Origin: Chitinophaga sp. LS1
Lineage (GTDB): Bacteria > Bacteroidota > Bacteroidia > Chitinophagales > Chitinophagaceae
Length of the DNA: 64,000 bases
Assembly: GCF_034274695.1 (NCBI RefSeq)
Contig: NZ_CP128362.1
Location: 2,046,001 to 2,110,000, forward strand
Direction of reading: 5' to 3'
Shown one piece after another: positions 18,403 to 26,836 of this stretch. The first letter of the stretch is position 1. The number at the start of each line of letters is the position of its first letter. The position numbers and the translations under genes were made by a program. The notes beneath the pieces are model-generated. The model was not told where the DNA came from and ran no database searches. It saw nothing but the letters and a program-made list of their open reading frames with translations.

Positions 18403-19366
18403 ACTGTGGGAAAGCCTGGATGTGAGGCAGGTGGCCTACATCCGGGATCGTGACCAGTTTACAGTTCGGAATTCTTTTACTGATCTGCGGACCTAATACC
18501 GGGTAGTTGCCCAATGTTTTTCTCACTTCTTCAGAGGCATTGGCTTTGCCAAGCGCGGTACGGTCTTTCAAACCAATGATGAGCAGGGTAGGTACCTTGA
18601 TATTTTCAAACTCATAATATACCGGTTGGGTAAATATCATGTCGTAGGTGAGGGCATTGTTCCACGCTACGCGTTTAGCATCGGGACCTTTGGTCCAGCC
18701 AGCCAGTACGATCGCCCATTTATCATAGGCCGGTTTCCACTGACCGCCGTAGTAGCCATCCAGCTGATATTTTTTGATTTTTTCATAGTCCTGGGCCAGT
18801 TCTCCCTGATACCATTTATCTATGGACTGGTAGGGTACCTTTATTTTCCAGTCTTCCAGCCCGATGGGGTCTTCGAGGATCAGTCTTTCCACCACATCAG
18901 GGTACATTAAAGTAAAGCGGGTCGCCAGCATACCGCCCATGGAGTGGCCGAGTACGGTAACTTTGGAGAGGTGTAGGCTATCCAGCAGGGCTTTGGTGTT
19001 CTGTGCCAGCAGCTGGAAGCTGTATTGCAGGTGTGCTGGTTTTGACGATTTACCAAACCCAACCTGGTCAGGCATAATGACCCGATAGCCATTTTCGCCC
19101 AGTTTGGCAGCAGTATTATCCCAGTATGCTGCCAGGAAGTTCTTGCCGTGCAGGAGTATTATGGTCTTGCCATTGGGTTTGGCTGGTTGTAGGTCCATAT
19201 AGGCCATGTGTACCAGCTGGCCCTGAATTTGTAGTTGAATAGTATGTACCGGATAGGGGTACTGAAAAGTGGTGAGTTCCGCGTCCATGGCGGGTATTTC
19301 CTGTGCCAGGGCGGGCGCCTGAAAGGCGCCAAATAGAAAGGCCGTTAAAATTGATCTGATGAGCAT
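18365..19366 (-). CDS. Secreted alpha/beta hydrolase
   Basis: A 333-residue protein from the ATG at 19366 (MLIRSILTAFLFGAFQAPALAQ is a signal peptide). A longer frame to 19444 would run across a perfect promoter at 19408-19438, so the shorter start is preferred. The fold is clear: oxyanion strand IILLHGKNF, nucleophile elbow GHSMGG, a catalytic Asp in LIIGLKDRT and the final His in IPDVGHLPH. It is probably an esterase or lipase-like enzyme of the periplasm. It converges on the patatin gene with a 38-bp overlap, so the two hydrolases can interfere at the transcript level. Confidence 0.88.
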   Translation of the reverse strand: MLIRSILTAFLFGAFQAPALAQEIPAMDAELTTFQYPYPVHTIQLQIQGQLVHMAYMDLQPAKPNGKTIILLHGKNFLAAYWDNTAAKLGENGYRVIMPDQVGFGKSSKPAHLQYSFQLLAQNTKALLDSLHLSKVTVLGHSMGGMLATRFTLMYPDVVERLILEDPIGLEDWKIKVPYQSIDKWYQGELAQDYEKIKKYQLDGYYGGQWKPAYDKWAIVLAGWTKGPDAKRVAWNNALTYDMIFTQPVYYEFENIKVPTLLIIGLKDRTALGKANASEEVRKTLGNYPVLGPQISKRIPNCKLVTIPDVGHLPHIQAFPQFIQPVLAFLSGS

Positions 19367-19407
19367 GGTTTCGTCTATTAATATGAATAATAATAATAGG
19401 TTCGGCG

Positions 19408-19438
19408 CAAAAGTAATGCCGGTGCGGGTGCGGTCAAA
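19408..19438 (-). promoter_or_regulatory. Bacteroidota-type promoter of the alpha/beta hydrolase gene
   Basis: On the minus strand TTTG (19435-19438), a spacer of exactly 19 bp and TACTTTTG (19408-19415) match the -33/-7 consensus fully. The box ends 42 bp before the chosen ATG. Confidence 0.7.
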
Positions 19439-19486
19439 GATCACAATTATTTAAAGGGATTTCCCCACATTTTCCACAATTTGTTA

Positions 19487-19494
19487 TAACTTTG
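19487..19494 (+). promoter_or_regulatory. -7 element before typA
   Basis: TAACTTTG, exact to TAnnTTTG, 50 bp before the typA ATG. A TTTC 23 bp upstream is the best -33 candidate. Confidence 0.45.
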
Positions 19495-19544
19495 CGCCTT
19501 CTTTTGGCTGGAAACCAGCTAGCCGAAGTCAACTAATTTGATTT

Positions 19545-21359
19545 ATGAATATCCGTAACATAGCAATTATTGCGCACGTAGACCACGGTAAAACGACCCT
19601 GGTTGATAAGATCCTCCATTCAACCAACGTTTTCAGGGCTAACCAGGAAACAGGTGAATTGATCATGGATAACAACGACCTGGAAAGGGAGCGTGGTATC
19701 ACCATCTTAAGTAAAAACGTTTCCGTTGAGTACAAAGGGGTGAAGATCAACGTGATCGATACTCCAGGCCACGCCGACTTTGGTGGTGAGGTTGAGAGAG
19801 TACTGAGAATGGCTGATGGTGTGATCCTGTTGGTGGATGCCTTTGAAGGCCCAATGCCACAGACACGCTTCGTGCTGCAAAAAGCGCTGCAGCTTAACCT
19901 GAAGCCTATCGTTGTTATTAACAAGGTAGACAAGGCGAACTGCCGTCCTGATGAAGTACATGACTCTGTATTTGAGTTGTTCTTCAACCTGGATGCAACG
20001 GAAGAGCAGCTGAACTTCCCAACCTATTATGGTTCAGGTAAGAATGGCTGGTTCAACGATTCAATCACTCCTAGCGAAGATATCACGCCACTGATGGATG
20101 GTATCCTGACCTATGTGCCAGAACCTAACATCGCTGAGGGTACTTTGCAGTTGCAGATCACCTCTCTGGATTACTCTACCTTCCTGGGCCGTATCGCTGT
20201 AGGAAGAGTAGCGCGTGGTTCCATCAAAGAAAACCAGCCAATTTCCCTGGTTCAGACAGATGGTACTATCAAGAAGTCCCGTGTTCGCGAACTGTATATC
20301 TTCGAAGCACTGGGTAAAAAGAAAGTAACCGAAGTAGCGGCAGGTGATATCTGTGCGGTAGTAGGTCTGGAAGAATTCGGTATTGGTGATACGATCGCTG
20401 ATTTCGAAAATCCGGAAGCATTGCCAGTTATCAGCGTGGATGAGCCGACTATGAACATGTTGTTCAGCATCAACAACTCTCCATTCTTCGGTAAAGATGG
20501 TAAGTTCGTAACTTCCCGTCACCTCCGTGACCGTCTGGTTAAAGAAACTGAAAAGAACCTCGCATTACGCGTAGTAGATACTGACAGTGCTGATAGCTTC
20601 CTGGTTTATGGCCGTGGTATCCTGCACTTAGGCGTACTGATCGAAACCATGCGTCGTGAAGGATTTGAGTTGACCGTAGGTCAGCCTCAGGTAATCCTGA
20701 AACAAGTAGATGGTAAGAAATGTGAGCCATATGAAAACCTGGTTGTAGACGTACCTCAGGACTTCGCCAGCAAGGTGATTGACCTGGTTACCCGTCGTAA
20801 GGGTGAAATGCTGGTCATGGAAACTAAAGGTGACATGCAGCACCTGGAATTCGAAATTCCTTCCCGTGGTCTGATCGGTCTGCGTACGCAAATGCTGACT
20901 GCTACTGCTGGTGAAGCTGTAATGGCACACCGTTTCATTGATTATAAACCATGGAAAGGTCCAATCCCTGGACGTAGCAACGGTGTTCTGATTGCTAAAG
21001 AAGCGGGTTCTACCACTGGTTATTCTCTTGATAAACTGCAGGACAGAGGTTTCTTCTTCGTAGATCCAGGAGAAGATGTGTACAGAGGTATGATCATTGG
21101 TGAAAACAACAAGCCTGGTGACCTGGTAGTGAATCCTAATGAAGGAAAGAAACTGACCAACATGCGTGCAAGTGGTACTGATGGTGCAACCAACATTGCT
21201 CCTAAGACGCTGATGACTCTGGAAGAATGTATGGAATACATCCAGCAGGATGAGTGTATCGAGGTAACGCCTAACCACATCCGTATGCGTAAGACCATCC
21301 TGGATGAGGAAGAAAGAAAGCGTTTCCAGAAAACCATGAAAGCTGATGGTGTAGCTTAA
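19545..21359 (+). CDS. typA: Translational GTPase TypA/BipA
   Basis: A 604-residue ribosome-binding GTPase related to EF-G, acting in 50S assembly and growth under stress. G1 AHVDHGKTTLVDK is at residues 8-20, the switch region DNNDLERERGITI near 46, G3 DTPGHADFGGE near 72 and G4 NKVDK near 126. Domains II, III and V and the TypA-specific C-terminal domain follow, with ETKGDMQHLEFEIPSRGLIG typical of domain V. The length matches the family. The codon use and a strong terminator suggest high expression from a single-gene transcript. Confidence 0.96.
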   Translation: MNIRNIAIIAHVDHGKTTLVDKILHSTNVFRANQETGELIMDNNDLERERGITILSKNVSVEYKGVKINVIDTPGHADFGGEVERVLRMADGVILLVDAFEGPMPQTRFVLQKALQLNLKPIVVINKVDKANCRPDEVHDSVFELFFNLDATEEQLNFPTYYGSGKNGWFNDSITPSEDITPLMDGILTYVPEPNIAEGTLQLQITSLDYSTFLGRIAVGRVARGSIKENQPISLVQTDGTIKKSRVRELYIFEALGKKKVTEVAAGDICAVVGLEEFGIGDTIADFENPEALPVISVDEPTMNMLFSINNSPFFGKDGKFVTSRHLRDRLVKETEKNLALRVVDTDSADSFLVYGRGILHLGVLIETMRREGFELTVGQPQVILKQVDGKKCEPYENLVVDVPQDFASKVIDLVTRRKGEMLVMETKGDMQHLEFEIPSRGLIGLRTQMLTATAGEAVMAHRFIDYKPWKGPIPGRSNGVLIAKEAGSTTGYSLDKLQDRGFFFVDPGEDVYRGMIIGENNKPGDLVVNPNEGKKLTNMRASGTDGATNIAPKTLMTLEECMEYIQQDECIEVTPNHIRMRKTILDEEERKRFQKTMKADGVA

Positions 21360-21387
21360 TTTTAATATTAGTTCCAAGTATATTAGT

Positions 21388-21420
21388 GCCGTCCCGCCAT
21401 TAGGTGGGACGGCTTTTTTT
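21388..21420 (+). terminator. Strong terminator after typA
   Basis: GCCGTCCCGCC, a 4-nt loop, GGTGGGACGGC and a run of T. The T-run abuts the ATG of the AlkB remnant at 21421. Confidence 0.9.
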
Positions 21421-21588
21421 ATGCAGTTACCATTTTTTGATGAGCCATCCGGACATGTGATTCCCTTGCAGGATGGGGAATTGCTGTATTATCCTCACTT
21501 TTTTGCCAGTGAGGTAGCGGATAATTATTTCCGGTTATTGATGGACCAGATTGACTGGAAACAGGAGGGAATCATACATTCAGGGTGA
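21421..21588 (+). pseudogene. Truncated AlkB-type 2-oxoglutarate dioxygenase (N-terminal remnant)
   Basis: An open frame of 55 codons starts MQLPFFDEPSGHVI and continues through ELLYYPHFFASEVADNYFRLL to IDWKQEGIIHSG before a TGA. This is the N-terminal segment of AlkB-family DNA/RNA demethylases in Bacteroidota (a short leader, then the YYP-x-FF helix entry and the I-x-W strand). The catalytic jelly-roll with HxD...H and the distal Arg is missing, and the following 48 bp before the next gene do not restore it. It starts exactly at the typA terminator T-run and has no visible promoter. I infer a deletion remnant; a small stable protein is less likely. Confidence 0.7.
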
Positions 21589-21636
21589 TAAAATCGATGG
21601 TTTGATTTTTGATTTTCTATTAGAAAATTCAAAGTT

Positions 21637-22035
21637 ATGATAAGCAAAATTACCCTGGGGCTGGTCGTTCTCATGGCTTGTACCTCACTCAAAAAGATAC
21701 CGGATCTGGGTGGCCACCGTTGGGGCCTTGTACAAATGCAAAATGAAAAACCGGATTCATCGCCGGTCTATATACAGTTTGATACCACTGCACACCGTTT
21801 TAGTGGTAATGCAGGTTGCAATAAGATGTCGGGTAATTATTCCGCTACGGGCAAGGCATTGACGTTTGAGGAAGTCATCAGTACCCGTATGGCTTGTGTG
21901 GATACCAAAGCGAATGAAAGGGAAAGCCAGTTGCTCCGCTTACTGAACAACCACACATATGCATATGATATAAACGGAGCGACCTTGCAACTGAAAGACA
22001 GTGGCAAGGTCATTCTGACGTTTAAAAGCTTTTAG
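21637..22035 (+). CDS. META/HslJ-domain lipoprotein
   Basis: A 132-residue protein whose N-terminus MISKITLGLVVLMACTS is a lipoprotein signal with Cys at 15. The rest is a single META domain: LGGHRWGLVQMQ, then the hallmark FSGNAGCNKMSGNYSATGKALTF, then STRMAC and the final strand LQLKDSGKVILTF. Family members such as HslJ are small envelope proteins, sometimes linked to heat or drug tolerance; a biochemical role is not known. It converges with the VOC gene, sharing four bases at the stop codons. Confidence 0.9.
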   Translation: MISKITLGLVVLMACTSLKKIPDLGGHRWGLVQMQNEKPDSSPVYIQFDTTAHRFSGNAGCNKMSGNYSATGKALTFEEVISTRMACVDTKANERESQLLRLLNNHTYAYDINGATLQLKDSGKVILTFKSF

Positions 22036-22457
22036 GGCAGGATAATATTGTCTTTTTCATCCAGCTCCCAGAAAGGATTATGTGCTACTTCAAAAAGGAA
22101 CCCGTCCTGGTCCCTGAAATAACCGCTATATCCACCCCAGAATACTTCTTCAGCTGGCTTTACGATCTCTGCTCCGGCATTGGCAGCCTGTTCTAGTACG
22201 CTATCAACCTCCGCTCTGTCTTTTGCATTGAGTGCCAGTGAAAATGCAGGAAATCCACTGCCTTCTTCGGGTACATTGGCATCAACAGCCAGTTCTTTTC
22301 GGCCAAAGAGCGATAAGACCATTCCATTTAACTGGAAAAAGGCGACACCATCCTGGCTGGCGGAGGAGCGCTTCCAGCCAAGTCCGTCTTCAAAAAAAGA
22401 AATAGATTTTTGCAGGTCTCTTACACCCAGGGTTACCAGTGTTAGTTTTTGTCGCAT
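22032..22457 (-). CDS. VOC-family (glyoxalase-like) protein
   Basis: A 141-residue protein made of two beta-alpha-beta-beta-beta modules of the vicinal oxygen chelate fold. The first starts LTLVTLGVRDLQKSISFFEDGLGW. The second includes EIVKPAEEVFWGGYSGYFRDQDGFLFEVAHNP, with the Glu near residue 124 that often ligates metal. It could be a lyase, dioxygenase or resistance protein; the sequence does not say which. It is separated by 45 bp from the AraC regulator upstream on the same strand, which may control it or be co-transcribed. Confidence 0.88.
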   Translation of the reverse strand: MRQKLTLVTLGVRDLQKSISFFEDGLGWKRSSASQDGVAFFQLNGMVLSLFGRKELAVDANVPEEGSGFPAFSLALNAKDRAEVDSVLEQAANAGAEIVKPAEEVFWGGYSGYFRDQDGFLFEVAHNPFWELDEKDNIILP

Positions 22458-22502
22458 GTATGTGAATATTAGAATATAAAGGTAATCGCTGAAGACCTGC
22501 CG

Positions 22503-23219
22503 CTATTTGTATAAAAACGACAAATATTCGCTGGGGGCTTCACCGGTAATATGCCTGAACTCCCTTGTTAAGTGGGCATGATCGTGATACCCGTAATTGA
22601 GTGCAAGTGACAGTAAATTAGGTGAAGATTGGTTTTTCAACGCGTTTATTGCACTTAAACAACGCACGATGCGTGAAAAGGTTTTGGCGGATGTACCAAC
22701 CTGTTGCAGGAAAGTACGTTCAAAATTGCGGGGGCTCATATTGACCTGCGCTGCGAGTGTAACAGGAGAGATATTGCCATGACTGGATTGTATAGCACTG
22801 ATGGCTGCCTGCATACGTGTGGGTTGATCAGGCAATGCTTTTAACAGACAATGGGAGATGGCCTGTAACCGATTGTGGCCTTGCATTACAGCTTCCTGCA
22901 ATTGACGGACTAAAGGAAGCGACAGGTCATCGCCCTGAATATGCTGATCTGTTAGTAACTGCATGGGAAGGCCTGCAAAAGCAGCCATACCGGCTGGTTT
23001 GAAGCGAATACCTAACAGTCGCGCCGCTGATAATATATGGGCATCGTGATAAGTGGTCATGGTGCCGACAGCCTTGACACTACCATCATCCAGGTTAAAA
23101 ATGAAATCAGCACAGAGATCGGGAAGTATGCGGGATACGGCCGGACCGTAAGTAGTGACGATCCAGTATGCGTCTACATAAGGCGCTAAAAGGGCGGGGG
23201 GAGAATATTGTGCATACAC
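22503..23219 (-). CDS. AraC-family transcriptional regulator
   Basis: A 238-residue regulator. The N-terminal half (PPALLAPYVDAYWIVTTYGP through LLGIRFKPAGMAAFAGLPMQLL) is the sensor-type domain often annotated DUF6597. The C-terminal 100 residues carry two helix-turn-helix motifs of AraC type, with VTLAAQVNMSPRNFERTFLQQVGTS followed by SLALNYGYHDHAHLTREFRHITGEAPSEYL. It probably binds DNA as a dimer in response to a small ligand. Its nearest same-strand neighbour is the VOC gene 45 bp downstream. Confidence 0.9.
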   Translation of the reverse strand: MYAQYSPPALLAPYVDAYWIVTTYGPAVSRILPDLCADFIFNLDDGSVKAVGTMTTYHDAHILSAARLLGIRFKPAGMAAFAGLPMQLLTDQHIQGDDLSLPLVRQLQEAVMQGHNRLQAISHCLLKALPDQPTRMQAAISAIQSSHGNISPVTLAAQVNMSPRNFERTFLQQVGTSAKTFSRIVRCLSAINALKNQSSPNLLSLALNYGYHDHAHLTREFRHITGEAPSEYLSFLYK

Positions 23220-23267
23220 AGCGCAAATTTATTGAATTCAGGTCTGCCGAAGGCAATTGAACCTACA

Positions 23268-23303
23268 AAAAAAGCATCTGCCTGGTCTGACAGATGCTTT
23301 TTT
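23268..23303. terminator. Bidirectional terminator (GCATCTG hairpin)
   Basis: AAAAAAGCATCTG, a 10-nt loop and CAGATGCTTTTTT. It is at the end of the minus-strand S46 gene and just upstream of the AraC gene start. Confidence 0.85.
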
Positions 23304-23318
23304 ATATCGTAAGATATT

Positions 23319-25478
23319 TTATTGCTTTACGAGCTTCAGCTCACTTACTATATTCGGTGCGCCGCCCAGTTTGTCTATACACCAGAGTACATAGCGGATA
23401 TCAACACAGATCGTACGGTTGTAAACAGGATCAAACTGAATCTTGTGGCTCAGTGCTTCATAGTTACCATCAAATGCTAACCCGATCAGTTCACCATTGC
23501 CATTCAGCACAGGAGAACCGGAGTTACCGCCGGTGATGTCATTGGTAGTAATGAAACAGGTCACGATATCATTCTTGCGTGCATCTTTATATTGACCGAA
23601 ATCTTTCTTGTTGTACAGGTCTACGTAATTAGCCGGCAGGTCAAACTCATAATCTCCTGGTTTGTATTTTTCCAGCACCCCCTTCATGGTACAAACATAA
23701 TCGTAAGATACTGCATCGCGTGGTGTATATGGTTTTACCTGTCCGTAAGTAAGACGCATTGAGAAGTTTGCATCAGGATACCATTTCTTGTTTGGTTCCA
23801 TCTGCATCAGGCCTTTCAGGTAAGCCCTGCCGAGGTCATTAATTTTGGTAACAAACTGGTTGTACAATGGCAGGTACTTGCTGCTCCAATTCTTGATGAA
23901 CGCACTGGAATATGCAAATGCCGGGTCCTGTTGAAGGGTCACTGCATCCGGGTGCTCTATGAAAGCTTTCCAGCGGGTGTCGTTCATGATCATGCTGCTG
24001 GACATCAATGCTGCCGCCCAGAGACGGTAGGTATTGTCTTCGTCCAGGCTACCGAATTTCGCTTTTATAGCATCGAAGAACCCGATAGGATGTTGCGCCG
24101 CAGGAACGTCGGTATAGAACATGCGGCAGGTGGCTGCCAGTATTTTCTGATCGCTGGTTTTATCTTCATCTTCCAGGAAAGCAGTGCGTGCTTTGTCAGC
24201 CGCCTGAATACTTTTGTTAAGTACATCGGCGCTGGTGCCTGATTGTACCATTGCTTTTTCCAGGGCCTGCAGGCTGGCGGCAAAACCGGCCAAAGGAGAA
24301 CCCATAATACCTTCATTGATGTAGATGCGGTGTTTTGCATATGGAGTCCATTCCTTGTAAGTCTGTGCATAATCGGCAAAGATTTGCTCAAACTCAGGTT
24401 TGCCCTGTGCCCATTTTACAAAAGCGCTTTCCTGTGTTTGTTTTTGTTCCTCTACTTTATATTTGAGTAGTTGTTTGGTTTCACCGTCGTAAAACTTCCA
24501 GTAGTTGGCCACGCCGGCATAATAAGATGCCAGTTTCAGTTTGATAGCCGGATCTTTTTTCATCTGGTCAAACATGTATTTCAGGCGTACTGCGCGAAGG
24601 TTTACGATGGAAGGATTTTCTACGTCGATTTTCAGTTTCACGCCTTCGGAGCTTTCATACCTGTTGGTACCACCAGGGTAACCAAAGATCATGGCATAAT
24701 CGTTCTCCTTGATACCCTTAATGGATACAGGCAGGAAGTGTTTTGGTTTCAATGGTACGTTGTCAGCAGCGTAATCGGCTGGTTTACCATCTTTGTTTGC
24801 ATATACACGGAATACGGAGAAGTCGCCTGTATGGCGTGGCCATTCCCAGTTGTCAGTGTCGCCACCAAATTTCCCGATGCTTTCAGGAGGGGCGCCTACG
24901 AGGCGGATATCTTTATAGCGTTCGTATACGAAGAGGAGGAATTGATTGCCTTTGAAGAGGGGGAGTACTTTAGCTTCGTAGCCGGTACCGTTGGTAGCTT
25001 CGGTCACGATTTCGCCGATGGCGGTCTGCTGTTTCTTCATTCTGTCCTGGCCAGTGAGTCCCTGGAGGGCGTCTTCCATTTTCTTAGTCACATCATCAAC
25101 ACGTACCAGGAATTGTACGGTCAGGCCGTTAGCAGGGATTTCCTGTGTTTTGGTCTGGGCGTAGAATCCATTTTTCAGGTAGTTATGTTCCACAGTGCTG
25201 GCTGTAGCAATTGCATCGTATCCGCAGTGGTGGTTGGTGAAAATGAGTCCCTGATTGCTCACGATTTCGCCGGTACAGCCGCCGCCGAAGATGATAATTG
25301 CATCTTTTACCGATGCCTTATTGATGCTGTATAACTGTTCTTTGGTAAGTTTCAGTCCTTTCTGGACCATATCATTGTACACTTGCTGCCCTAATAAGTA
25401 AGGAAGCCACATACCTTCGTCTGCTTTGGCGAATTTAACTGCCAATAACAGCAAAAGCAGCAGAACTTTTTTCTTCAT
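23319..25478 (-). CDS. S46-family dipeptidyl-peptidase (DPP7-like)
   Basis: A 719-residue periplasmic protease with signal MKKKVLLLLLLLAVKFAKAD. The S46 catalytic triad is visible: TNHHCGYD (His84), GGDTDNWEWPRHTGDF (Asp) and GGNSGSPV (Ser653). These enzymes release dipeptides from oligopeptide N-termini for amino-acid feeding in Bacteroidota. Specificity is set 18 residues after the Ser: Arg in acidic-specific DPP11, Gly in DPP7. Here that position is Gly671 (AFDGN), so a preference for hydrophobic P1 residues is inferred. The length matches the family. A minus-strand TAGGTTTG lies 29 bp upstream of the start. Confidence 0.93.
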   Translation of the reverse strand: MKKKVLLLLLLLAVKFAKADEGMWLPYLLGQQVYNDMVQKGLKLTKEQLYSINKASVKDAIIIFGGGCTGEIVSNQGLIFTNHHCGYDAIATASTVEHNYLKNGFYAQTKTQEIPANGLTVQFLVRVDDVTKKMEDALQGLTGQDRMKKQQTAIGEIVTEATNGTGYEAKVLPLFKGNQFLLFVYERYKDIRLVGAPPESIGKFGGDTDNWEWPRHTGDFSVFRVYANKDGKPADYAADNVPLKPKHFLPVSIKGIKENDYAMIFGYPGGTNRYESSEGVKLKIDVENPSIVNLRAVRLKYMFDQMKKDPAIKLKLASYYAGVANYWKFYDGETKQLLKYKVEEQKQTQESAFVKWAQGKPEFEQIFADYAQTYKEWTPYAKHRIYINEGIMGSPLAGFAASLQALEKAMVQSGTSADVLNKSIQAADKARTAFLEDEDKTSDQKILAATCRMFYTDVPAAQHPIGFFDAIKAKFGSLDEDNTYRLWAAALMSSSMIMNDTRWKAFIEHPDAVTLQQDPAFAYSSAFIKNWSSKYLPLYNQFVTKINDLGRAYLKGLMQMEPNKKWYPDANFSMRLTYGQVKPYTPRDAVSYDYVCTMKGVLEKYKPGDYEFDLPANYVDLYNKKDFGQYKDARKNDIVTCFITTNDITGGNSGSPVLNGNGELIGLAFDGNYEALSHKIQFDPVYNRTICVDIRYVLWCIDKLGGAPNIVSELKLVKQ

Positions 25479-25506
25479 TGATATCGTATTTTTTTGAAAA
25501 CAGGGC

Positions 25507-25514
25507 CAAACCTA
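25507..25514 (-). promoter_or_regulatory. Candidate -7 element of the S46 peptidase gene
   Basis: Minus-strand TAGGTTTG, exact to TAnnTTTG, 29 bp before the ATG. No good -33 element is seen. Confidence 0.4.
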
Positions 25515-25652
25515 GCTAATTTTTAGGTATTGGCCGCTGATATTATGATGGGAGGGGGCTGATTGTCGGCCAGGCATAATTATGGAATGGCATTTGTTAA
25601 AGGGGAGATGATTATAGCAATCATGCACACAAACTATATTAAAAGCCTACTT

Positions 25653-26084
25653 ATGAAGAAGCTATTGTATCTATTGGCTGCTGTTGCATTCTTCGCCTGT
25701 AACGAGACGCCAAAGCAGGAGGAAAAGAAGGACACGCTGAAAGCAGGTGTGGAAAAAATTGGACAAGATGTTAAGTCCGCTGCCGGCGCTGCTGGGGATT
25801 ACCTGGATGAAGAGCGGCAGAAGCTGAGAGGAGACCTGGAAGAGCGAAAGAATGATATTGATAAAAAAATGGACCAGCTAAAGAGTGACGGATCCGCCAG
25901 AAGTAAGGAGGCCCGCCGTAAACTGGGTGTGCTGAGAGACCAGATCAATGGGAAACTGGATGAACTGAAAAATGGCACTGCTGCCGGTTGGGACAGTACC
26001 CGTACCGATATCGATACTGCCTTAAAGCGTTCCGACAGGGAATGGACGAACTTCAAACAGGATTTCAAAGAATTATTCCAGTAA
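25653..26084 (+). CDS. Coiled-coil lipoprotein
   Basis: Started at the ATG at 25653, the product has 143 residues and a lipoprotein signal MKKLLYLLAAVAFFAC. Earlier in-frame ATGs would hide this signal. The mature part is almost entirely charged helix with heptad-like spacing (DYLDEERQKLRGDLEERKNDIDKKMDQLKSDGSARSK is split here into DEERQKLRGDLEER and KKMDQLKSDG for clarity), like apolipoprotein- or YtxH-type proteins. It may act as a periplasmic spacer or lipid-associated helix bundle; no function can be assigned. It lies between the divergent S46 gene and rnhB. Confidence 0.75.
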   Translation: MKKLLYLLAAVAFFACNETPKQEEKKDTLKAGVEKIGQDVKSAAGAAGDYLDEERQKLRGDLEERKNDIDKKMDQLKSDGSARSKEARRKLGVLRDQINGKLDELKNGTAAGWDSTRTDIDTALKRSDREWTNFKQDFKELFQ

Positions 26085-26160
26085 GAATTTAGATGTTTGC
26101 CGGGTACCGGAACATGGCTAAAATCCCTAACTTTACCGGGCAACAATCAAAAGAAACGCC

Positions 26161-26772
26161 TTGTTACGTTCATACCATCAGAAAGAAATAGCATTTGAAG
26201 CCGGCTGTGACGAAGCTGGCAGAGGGTGTCTGGCAGGGCCGGTTTTTGCGGCGGCAGTCATACTGCCAGTGAAATTCCGCCACAAACTGCTCAACGATTC
26301 CAAACAGCTGAAAGTTGCCGACAGGGAATATCTGCGCGGGGTAATAGAGGAAAAGGCACTCTTCTATGCGGTAGCAAGTGTAGATAATGAGGAGATTGAC
26401 AAAATCAACATATTACAGGCTTCATTCAGGGCCATGCACTTAGCACTGGAAAAGTTGCAGCAACAACCCGGGTACATCCTGGTAGATGGCAACCGTTTCA
26501 AACCCTATGGAAATGTCCCCCATGCCTGCATTATCAAAGGAGATGGTATTTATGCTTCAATAGCCGCAGCATCTATATTGGCCAAGACTTACAGGGATGA
26601 ATATATGATGAAGCTGCACGAACAGTTTCCACATTTCGGCTGGCTTGAAAACAAAGGTTATCCTACAATTCAGCACCGGAATGCCATCAGAGTACATGGA
26701 GATACTCCCTTTCACAGAAAGTCTTTCCGGTTACTGCCGGATGAACAGCTTTCGCTGGACTTTGGAGGGTGA
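26161..26772 (+). CDS. rnhB: Ribonuclease HII
   Basis: A 203-residue RNase HII that removes ribonucleotides and RNA primers from RNA/DNA hybrids. The first active-site block is EAGCDEAGRGCLAGPV at residues 13-28 (the DE pair), with further acidic residues in LVDGN (about 108) and in the C-terminal helix. No ATG is suitable; TTG at 26161 gives MLRSYHQKEIAFEAGCDEAG, the usual distance to the first motif. It precedes rpoN by 64 bp, but rpoN has its own -7 box. Confidence 0.93.
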   Translation: MLRSYHQKEIAFEAGCDEAGRGCLAGPVFAAAVILPVKFRHKLLNDSKQLKVADREYLRGVIEEKALFYAVASVDNEEIDKINILQASFRAMHLALEKLQQQPGYILVDGNRFKPYGNVPHACIIKGDGIYASIAAASILAKTYRDEYMMKLHEQFPHFGWLENKGYPTIQHRNAIRVHGDTPFHRKSFRLLPDEQLSLDFGG

Positions 26773-26808
26773 GTGACTATAGACCAGATTAGTAAACACT
26801 ATTGTTAT

Positions 26809-26816
26809 TATTTTTG
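26809..26816 (+). promoter_or_regulatory. -7 element before rpoN
   Basis: TATTTTTG, exact to TAnnTTTG, 20 bp before the rpoN ATG. Confidence 0.45.
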
Positions 26817-26836
26817 CCCTTGGATAGGATCAGACT

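Noticed and set aside
24471..25334. A 287-codon open frame antisense to the S46 peptidase gene
   Set aside because: The opposite frame is an unambiguous S46 protease with signal peptide and catalytic triad; the antisense product has no recognisable pattern and is a shadow of biased codon use.
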